Shown piece by piece: positions 6,374 to 10,717 of a stretch of 10,717 nt of DNA. The notes beneath the pieces are model-generated. The model was not told where the DNA came from. It did no database searches and saw only the letters and a program-made list of their open reading frames with translations. The number at the start of each line of letters is the position of its first letter. The stretch's first letter is position 1. Origin of the DNA: Halobacteriales archaeon SW_5_68_122 (lineage in GTDB: Archaea; Halobacteriota; Halobacteria; Halobacteriales; Haloarculaceae); the NCBI GenBank assembly GCA_003022815.1, contig PXSL01000046.1, forward strand, positions 1 to 10,717, written 5' to 3'. The translations under genes and the position numbers were made by a program.

Positions 6374-7390
6374 TCACCCGGCGAGAATCGACTGCAGTTT
6401 CTCGCCGTTCAGGTTCCGGCCGGACACCGGTAGCACGACCGTTCGACCGGCCAGTTCGTCGCTGGCCTCAAGCAGGGCCGCCACGCTCGCGGCACACGCC
6501 ACCTCCATCAGAACGTGCTCCTCCTCGTAGAGACCGCGGACGGCCGACAGCATGGCCTCGTCGTCGACCAGCCGGAAGTCGTCTAACCGATCACGGAGCA
6601 GTCGAGTTGTCATCGCAAAGGGGACGCCGGTCGCCAGCCCCTCGGCGATCGTCTCCATGCGGTCGTGGGGCTCGAGGGTGTCCTCGGCCCAGGCGCGATA
6701 CATCGCCGGCGCGGCCGCTGACTGGACGCCGACGACATCGGCGCCGGCGATGGCGCCGACGGTCAGACAGTAGCCGGCCGCGCTGGAGCCGCCACCGACC
6801 GGACAAAAGACGGCGTCAATGTCCGGCAGGGCATCGAGTACCTCCAAGCCGGCGGTCCCGACGCCCGCCACCAGCGCCGGCTCGTTGGCCGAGTGGACGT
6901 ACCGGTAGCCCTTCTCGGCCGCCAGCCGTTCGGCGTGCTCGCGGGCGTCGTCGAACGTCTCGCCGTGGCCGACGACCTCGGCCCCGAACCGTTCCATCGC
7001 GCGGACCTTTCCCGGATTGGCGTCCTCGGGAACGCAGACGGTAGCGGGCACGCCGAACTCGCGGGCCGCGTAGGCGACCGACCCGCCGTGATTGCCGGTG
7101 CTGGCCGCGATGAGACCGCGGTCGCGGAACGCCTCGTCCAGCTGCGAGGCGAGGTTTACCCCGCCGCGGATCTTGAACGCGCCCGTCGGGAGCGTGTCCT
7201 CGCGCTTGAGGTAGACGTCGGCGTCCGTCTCCGCCGAGAGCCACTCCGAGCGAACGAGCGGCGTCTCCGGCAGGCGGTCGCCGACGACCTCCTGGGCCCG
7301 GTAGACGTCGGCCGTCGTCGGCGGCTCGAGGTCGTGATACGGGAACACCGTCGTCTCGTCGGGCGACTCGACGGGCTCATACTGGGACAT
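6374..7390 (-). CDS. PLP-dependent threonine dehydratase-like enzyme (fold type II)
   Basis: This 338-residue protein belongs to the tryptophan-synthase-beta fold of PLP enzymes. The Schiff-base lysine is Lys73 in 'LPTGAFKIRGG' (67-77), preceded by 'YLKRED' (60-65). 'STGNHGGS' (97-104) should bind the substrate carboxylate and 'PVGGGSSAAG' (197-206) the cofactor phosphate. The C-terminal 'LPVSGRNLNGEKLQ' carries the Ser expected near the pyridine nitrogen of PLP. Length and motifs fit catabolic-type threonine/serine ammonia-lyase (deaminating threonine to 2-oxobutanoate) without a regulatory ACT domain. A related role, such as threonine-synthase-like or another amino acid lyase, is not excluded. 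The frame stays open far upstream, but that extension runs antisense through the membrane-protein gene. The ATG at 7390 ('MSQYEPVE') is therefore taken, with an A-rich box (AAAAAC, about 7422-7426) upstream. It ends 49 bases before rqcH starts. Confidence 0.8.
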   Translation of the reverse strand: MSQYEPVESPDETTVFPYHDLEPPTTADVYRAQEVVGDRLPETPLVRSEWLSAETDADVYLKREDTLPTGAFKIRGGVNLASQLDEAFRDRGLIAASTGNHGGSVAYAAREFGVPATVCVPEDANPGKVRAMERFGAEVVGHGETFDDAREHAERLAAEKGYRYVHSANEPALVAGVGTAGLEVLDALPDIDAVFCPVGGGSSAAGYCLTVGAIAGADVVGVQSAAAPAMYRAWAEDTLEPHDRMETIAEGLATGVPFAMTTRLLRDRLDDFRLVDDEAMLSAVRGLYEEEHVLMEVACAASVAALLEASDELAGRTVVLPVSGRNLNGEKLQSILAG

Positions 7391-7477
7391 ACGGACGCCG
7401 AAGGGCCGCCGTCCGCATGGGTTTTTGGGTCCGCGCGAGTCCGGAACGGCTTTGCCCGCACTGGTCGCACCTCGGGT

Positions 7478-7834
7478 ATGGACGACCGTCTGGCCAGCCT
7501 CGTCGCGATGGTGGTCGGCGCCTCGCTGGCCGCCGTCGGCGCCGCCGAGTACCTCCGCCCCGGACTCGGTAGTCCCCTTGACGAGCCGTTCCCGACGGGC
7601 GTACTCGTCGTCGGGAGCGGCGTCGTCCTGTCCGGGGCCGGCGCCGTCGCCTTCCGGGCGGCGCTGGACCACCTCGCGCTCCGCATTGTCATTGCCGTCG
7701 GCTTGTTCACGCTCGCACTCGGTGTCCTCCAGCCAACCGCCCTCCGGTTCGGCGGTGTCTTCTGGCTCGCAATGGTGTCGGCCGGCCTCGTCGTCGCCGG
7801 TGCCTACCGAACCCTCTCGCACGCTGAACTTTAG
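7478..7834 (+). CDS. Small four-helix membrane protein, unknown function
   Basis: This 118-residue hydrophobic protein has four predicted membrane helices, at about residues 7-25, 38-58, 64-84 and 90-110, joined by short loops, with charged residues at both ends ('MDDR' and 'SHAEL'). No family motif was recognised; many haloarchaea encode such small hydrophobic proteins. The ATG at 7478 is supported by a T-rich box (CTTT, 7450-7453) about 25 bases upstream, as elsewhere in this window. It is divergent from the PLP enzyme (87-base shared upstream region) and is followed after 24 bases by the MBL hydrolase on the same strand, so these two may form a pair. Confidence 0.65.
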   Translation: MDDRLASLVAMVVGASLAAVGAAEYLRPGLGSPLDEPFPTGVLVVGSGVVLSGAGAVAFRAALDHLALRIVIAVGLFTLALGVLQPTALRFGGVFWLAMVSAGLVVAGAYRTLSHAEL

Positions 7835-7836
7835 GT
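7828..7836 (+). promoter_or_regulatory. Box A-like motif ahead of the first MBL gene
   Basis: ACTTTAGGT overlaps the stop codon of the membrane-protein gene and lies 23-31 bases before the ATG at 7859. That is the spacing expected for a leaderless haloarchaeal promoter. It suggests the hydrolase has its own start of transcription even though the genes are only 24 bases apart. The match to a consensus TATA box is weak. Confidence 0.3.
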
Positions 7837-7858
7837 GACTGCCCCGCGTGGTAGACGT

Positions 7859-8470
7859 ATGCCGACCGAACTCCTCGACGGCGTCTACGACATCACCTGC
7901 GCCGAGACGGAGACCGGCCGCATCCGCGCGTTTCTCTTCGCCGACGGCACGCTCGTCGACTGCGGCCTGCCGTCGACGACCGACGCGCTACTGAACGGCA
8001 TCGAGGCGACCGGGGTCGAGCCCCAGCGGCTGGTCGTCACCCACGCCGACCGCGACCACGTCGGCGGCTTCGAGGCCGTCGTCCGGGACCTGTGGCTCGA
8101 GACGCACGTCCCCGAGGGCGCGTCGGTCAACGGCGAGTTCGAGCCGGACCACCGCTACGCCGATGGTAACGAGATCGGCCGTTTCGAGGCCGTCCACGTC
8201 CCCGGGCACCGCGACCACCAGCACGCGCTAATCGACGAGGACCGCGGCGTGGCGGTACTTGCCGACGCCGTCTCCGGGGCCGACCAGCGCGGCCTCCCGG
8301 TCGGCTACTTCCACCTCCCGCCGGGCGTCTATACGGATGACCTCGACCAGGCCGAGGGGTCCCTCGAGCGGCTGGCGGAGTACGAGTTCGACGCCGGGCT
8401 CGTGTTCCACGGGTCGTCGGTCCTGAACGGCGCCGCCGAGAAGTTGGAGGCGTACGTTTACCGCGGATAG
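7859..8470 (+). CDS. Metallo-beta-lactamase-fold hydrolase with HxDxDH motif
   Basis: This 203-residue protein has the MBL fold: 'FADGTLVDCGLP' (27-38), the metal motif 'THADRDHVGG' (61-70) with His62, Asp64, Asp66 and His67, 'HVPGH' (113-117), Asp136 in 'LADAVSG' and His184 in 'LVFHGSS'. The second His of the usual HxHxDH is Asp64. This variant occurs in a number of MBL-fold hydrolases and should still bind metal. The substrate (thioester, lactone, phosphoester or other) cannot be read from the sequence. The ATG at 7859 is preferred to a GTG at 7835 because the eight extra residues are Arg-rich and unlike an MBL N-terminus, and a box A-like motif sits at the right distance from 7859. The stop codon lies only 3 bases from the stop of the converging flavoprotein gene. 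Confidence 0.8.
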   Translation: MPTELLDGVYDITCAETETGRIRAFLFADGTLVDCGLPSTTDALLNGIEATGVEPQRLVVTHADRDHVGGFEAVVRDLWLETHVPEGASVNGEFEPDHRYADGNEIGRFEAVHVPGHRDHQHALIDEDRGVAVLADAVSGADQRGLPVGYFHLPPGVYTDDLDQAEGSLERLAEYEFDAGLVFHGSSVLNGAAEKLEAYVYRG

Positions 8471-8473
8471 CGG

Positions 8474-9502
8474 CTACCTCCCGTCGGCAGCGATCCGCCC
8501 GCCGGTGTCGAGGCCGCTCTCGACGGCCAGGTGGACCCGGCCGTCGCCCTCCACCCAGTCGCCCGCCAAATAGAGGTCGTGTTCCTCGGCGGCCCGGAGC
8601 GGGTCGGCCGGCGGCGCCTCGTCCGGCAGCGCGTATCGCCACCCCTGGCGGTCGGTCCAGTCGGGGTCGGCCAGCCGGTCGTCCTCCAGCAGGTCCGCTA
8701 CGAGCGAGGCGGCGTCGGCCTTCACCGCCTCCGAGGGGTCGTCGTACCGCCGGCGCGACCACGCCGGCGACATCTGTGCGACCAGCAGTTCGCCCTCGGG
8801 GACGTGGCCCGGCTTGCAGGACTCCCGAGAGAGCCAGCCCACCTCGTGGTCGCGGTCGGTGTTGACCAGGCCGTACCACGGCACGTCGAGTTCGAACGGA
8901 TAGTGCAACAGCACCGAGTAGATGGTCCGGAACGGGACGGCATCGACCGCGGCCGTCAGCTCCTCGGCGAGCGGGTCGTCCCAGTCGGTCGCCGCCAGCA
9001 GGTCCGCGGTCTGGGGGGCCGGAGGCGTCAGGAGAACGGCGTCGAACCGGCCGAGTGCCCCGTCGTCGATGTCCCGGAGCCGCCAGCCGTCGCCGTCCCG
9101 TGACAGGCCATCGACCCGGGTCTCGAAGGCGACCTTCGCGTCCGTCTCGGCGAACAGCCGCTTTGCGAGCTGTGTGATGCCGGCCTCGTAGCTCCATTTG
9201 CGGGCCTCCTGTCGGTCGCTCTCCGATATTTGGCCAGCGTGGTCGAACGTCCACACCGGCTCCTCGACGGTCACCAGCCCCTCGATCGGCAGCGTCTCGG
9301 TGACGAGTTCGGTCACGCGGTCGCTGTCGGCCTTGATGTAGTTGGCGCCGTGGTCGTACGTACAGCCGTGCTTTCGGCGGGTCGCCGCCCGGCCGCAGAC
9401 CCCGTGGGACTTCTCAAAGACCGTCACCTCGTGGTCGGTCTCCCGAAGCGCGTAAGCGGCCGCCGCGCCGGCGGCCCCGGCCCCGACGATTGCCAGTTCC
9501 AT
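8474..9502 (-). CDS. Renalase-like NAD(P)/FAD-dependent oxidoreductase
   Basis: This 342-residue flavoprotein begins with a Rossmann FAD site: 'IVGAGAAGAAAAYALR' (5-20) holds GxGxxG at 7-12, and Glu30 ends strand 2 ('VTVFEKS') to bind the ribose. 'GVCGRAATRR' (34-43) and 'YDHGANYI' (49-56) are hallmarks of the COG3380 renalase-like family. The C-terminal 'LYLAGDWVEGDGRVHLAVESG' is the second FAD-contacting segment. Length fits the family (about 320-350). The family oxidises or reduces small substrates using FAD; the substrate here is not known, and amine oxidase/desaturase relatives exist. The ATG at 9502 is chosen because the FAD motif starts five residues later and a T-rich box (CTTTTC, about 9525-9530) lies upstream. 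The frame stays open much further upstream, but that part is antisense to the second MBL gene's frame. It follows the MBL gene by 41 bases on the same strand. Confidence 0.82.
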   Translation of the reverse strand: MELAIVGAGAAGAAAAYALRETDHEVTVFEKSHGVCGRAATRRKHGCTYDHGANYIKADSDRVTELVTETLPIEGLVTVEEPVWTFDHAGQISESDRQEARKWSYEAGITQLAKRLFAETDAKVAFETRVDGLSRDGDGWRLRDIDDGALGRFDAVLLTPPAPQTADLLAATDWDDPLAEELTAAVDAVPFRTIYSVLLHYPFELDVPWYGLVNTDRDHEVGWLSRESCKPGHVPEGELLVAQMSPAWSRRRYDDPSEAVKADAASLVADLLEDDRLADPDWTDRQGWRYALPDEAPPADPLRAAEEHDLYLAGDWVEGDGRVHLAVESGLDTGGRIAADGR

Positions 9503-9543
9503 ACCGGTGGTACGGCGGCGACCCAGAAAAGCGCGCACGCCGG

Positions 9544-10221
9544 CTACAGTTCTGCCGCCAGTTCTCGCAGTACCGCGTCGGCGCCCGGCCCGATCGGCCG
9601 GCCGTGGCCGACGCAGGCGTGCTCGAAGGACTCCCCGGCCACACGGGTGATGCTGTCGCGGATCATCGCCGTGTCGTAGGAGTCCAGCCACGGCGGCGCG
9701 ACAAACCGGCCGTCGGACGTCCACACGAGGTCGCCGAGCAGCGCCGTTCCGGACGCCTCGTGGAAGAACACGGTGTGGCCGGGGTTGTGCCCCGGGGTGT
9801 GGACCGCCCGGAAGCCGCCGACCGCGTCGCCGTCCTCGACCGGACGCACGTCGAGCCCCTCGAGACTGTACAGCCGCCGTATCGCCCGGTGGAACAGCCC
9901 CTTGTGGTGGACGAGCGGCGGCGACCACTCCCCGCGGACCAGTCGCGCGTCGGCGGCGCCGAGGTAGACCGGCGCGTCGACGGCGAGGCGGGCCAGGCCG
10001 CCGACGTGGTCGACGTCGTAGTGGGTGAGAAGGACGCGGTCGACGTCCTCGGGGTCGTACCCGGCGGCCCAAATCTCCCCGGACAATGACCGCCGCGGCA
10101 CCGGCAGCCCCGCATCCACGAGCGTCACCTCGCCGTCGTCGACCAGATACGCGTTCGCGCCGACCGGTTCCGGCCAGCCGACCTCCAGCAGATGGACCCC
10201 TTCTGTGACCCGTTCCGCCAC
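9544..10221 (-). CDS. Metallo-beta-lactamase-fold hydrolase, glyoxalase II-like, HxDxDH motif
   Basis: This 225-residue protein shows 'ANAYLVDDGEVTLVDAGLP' (22-40), the metal motif 'THYDVDHVGG' (66-75) with His67, Asp69, Asp71 and His72, 'HTPGHNPGHT' (141-150), Asp164 in 'LLGDLVW' and His206 in 'VGHGRP'. This is a complete MBL metal set, with Asp in place of the second His. Such proteins are often annotated as hydroxyacylglutathione-hydrolase-like, but the substrate is unknown. The start is uncertain. GTG at 10221 is chosen because 'AERVTEGVHLLEV' looks like a natural MBL N-terminus and GGAGG (10225-10229) lies 3 bases upstream. ATG at 10248 would add a Cys/Arg-rich stretch unlike haloarchaeal proteins, though a weak AGTATCAG sits about 24 bases before it. 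It lies 41 bases upstream of the renalase-like gene and may be co-transcribed with it. Confidence 0.78.
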   Translation of the reverse strand: MAERVTEGVHLLEVGWPEPVGANAYLVDDGEVTLVDAGLPVPRRSLSGEIWAAGYDPEDVDRVLLTHYDVDHVGGLARLAVDAPVYLGAADARLVRGEWSPPLVHHKGLFHRAIRRLYSLEGLDVRPVEDGDAVGGFRAVHTPGHNPGHTVFFHEASGTALLGDLVWTSDGRFVAPPWLDSYDTAMIRDSITRVAGESFEHACVGHGRPIGPGADAVLRELAAEL

Positions 10222-10334
10222 GCGCCTCCGTAGACGCCCGCCGCACATCAATGCCGTGTCCGTCGTCGACTGATACTGACTGAATTTCGACGCCCCGAGG
10301 TGTCGAATCTCCCGGGATAGGCACTCTGACGGGA

Positions 10335-10717
10335 TCAGGAGACGACGGGTCCCCCGGAGACGGAGACGTCACGCGCTTCGAGTGCAGCAACCACGTCCGG
10401 TACGTCCAGTCCATCGACGACTCCGAAGACGGTGAGACGGGACCGGAACGGCGCCTCCCGACTCGTGGCGAGTTCGGCGAAGCTCCCGTTCATGTCTCCG
10501 AGGGAAACACTCGACACGCCCTCGAGAGCGGCGGCGGCATAGAGTGCATGATAGGCGCCAGCCCCGTCACCGACCAGCGAGACGCTGTCGGCACCGGTCT
10601 CCGAGCGGAGGAACTCCACCGCGCGGCAGACGTCGAAGACGCGCATCCCGAAGAGCGACGTCCCCAACAGCAACGCATCGTAGGCGAGCTTGAACTCGGT
10701 CCCGTAGATTCCGTCGT
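10335..10717 (-). CDS. C-terminal part of an alpha/beta-hydrolase-fold protein lacking the Ser nucleophile
   Basis: The frame is open to the window edge, with its first complete codon at 10715, and ends at TGA (10335-10337), giving the last 126 residues. It starts 'DGIYGTEFKLAYDALLLG', then 'MRVFDVCRAVEFLRSE', 'DSVSLVGDGAGAYHALYAAA' and 'APFRSRLTVFGVVDGLDVPDVVAAL'. This order, with a helix before a buried strand ending in a Gly-rich turn and then an Ala-rich helix, is that of the nucleophile elbow in acetyl-xylan-esterase/dienelactone-hydrolase-like proteins. The elbow reads GDGAG, so the residue where GxSxG has Ser is Gly. The protein may therefore be non-catalytic or use another residue. 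No start is within the window. It ends 113 bases upstream of the MBL gene start. Confidence 0.65.
   Translation of the reverse strand, partial: DGIYGTEFKLAYDALLLGTSLFGMRVFDVCRAVEFLRSETGADSVSLVGDGAGAYHALYAAAALEGVSSVSLGDMNGSFAELATSREAPFRSRLTVFGVVDGLDVPDVVAALEARDVSVSGGPVVS

Noticed and set aside
5509..7044. A 511-residue plus-strand open frame opposite rqcH and the PLP enzyme gene
   Set aside because: It is antisense to two clearly recognised genes and has no family motif; its long Arg/Pro-rich end is a composition effect.
7391..7822. N-terminal extension of the PLP enzyme to a start at 7822
   Set aside because: The extension is antisense to the membrane-protein gene, has no resemblance to the enzyme family, and the natural N-terminus with an upstream box is at 7390.
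9503..10414. N-terminal extension of the renalase-like gene to 10414 (646 residues)
   Set aside because: The FAD-binding motif must be near the N-terminus and begins just after the ATG at 9502; the extension is an Arg-rich out-of-frame reading of the second MBL gene.

Overview
The window looks like chromosomal DNA from a halophilic archaeon (class Halobacteria). The evidence is high G+C, a strong codon bias to G/C in third positions, acidic proteins rich in Asp/Glu, weak T-rich box-A-like motifs about 24-28 bases ahead of start codons (leaderless transcripts), and archaeal gene content (Pelota, archaeal RqcH, DUF4013 membrane protein). No mobile element, CRISPR array, tRNA or rRNA was seen. 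Genus cannot be fixed by eye.

Layout. Bases 1-342 hold the end of a beta-propeller-like protein (+). Bases 343-613 are non-coding, with three short hairpins and a good leaderless promoter. Next come a DapA/KDG-aldolase-family lyase (614-1474, +) and a DUF457-type membrane hydrolase (1556-2125, +). A minus-strand block follows: a broken Pelota gene (2203-3185), a DUF4013 membrane protein (3238-4011), an RqcH/NFACT gene split in two (4079-6324), and a PLP-dependent threonine dehydratase-like enzyme (6374-7390). Two plus-strand genes follow: a four-helix membrane protein (7478-7834) and a metallo-beta-lactamase (MBL) fold hydrolase (7859-8470). The last block is minus strand: a renalase-like flavoprotein (8474-9502), a second MBL-fold hydrolase (9544-10221) and the C-terminal part of an alpha/beta-hydrolase-fold protein (10335 to the window end).

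The main observation is that two genes of the same pathway, ribosome rescue and ribosome-associated quality control, are both interrupted here within about 3 kb, by two different kinds of lesion. Pelota (splits stalled ribosomes) appears to have lost about 80 bases at the start of its central domain, with a frame change. RqcH (adds C-terminal tails to stalled nascent chains) carries a perfect 14-bp tandem duplication that puts a TGA in frame and at the same point makes an overlapping GTG start (GTGA) for the second half. Removing one copy restores a continuous frame of 743 residues. Just before this point the rqcH linker also carries two 39-bp direct repeats, each with a 7-bp-stem hairpin, 75 bases apart and in frame. 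Whether these are real mutations, a reversible switch, a split two-subunit RqcH, or assembly errors cannot be decided from the sequence alone. The other genes look like ordinary haloarchaeal housekeeping and accessory metabolism.
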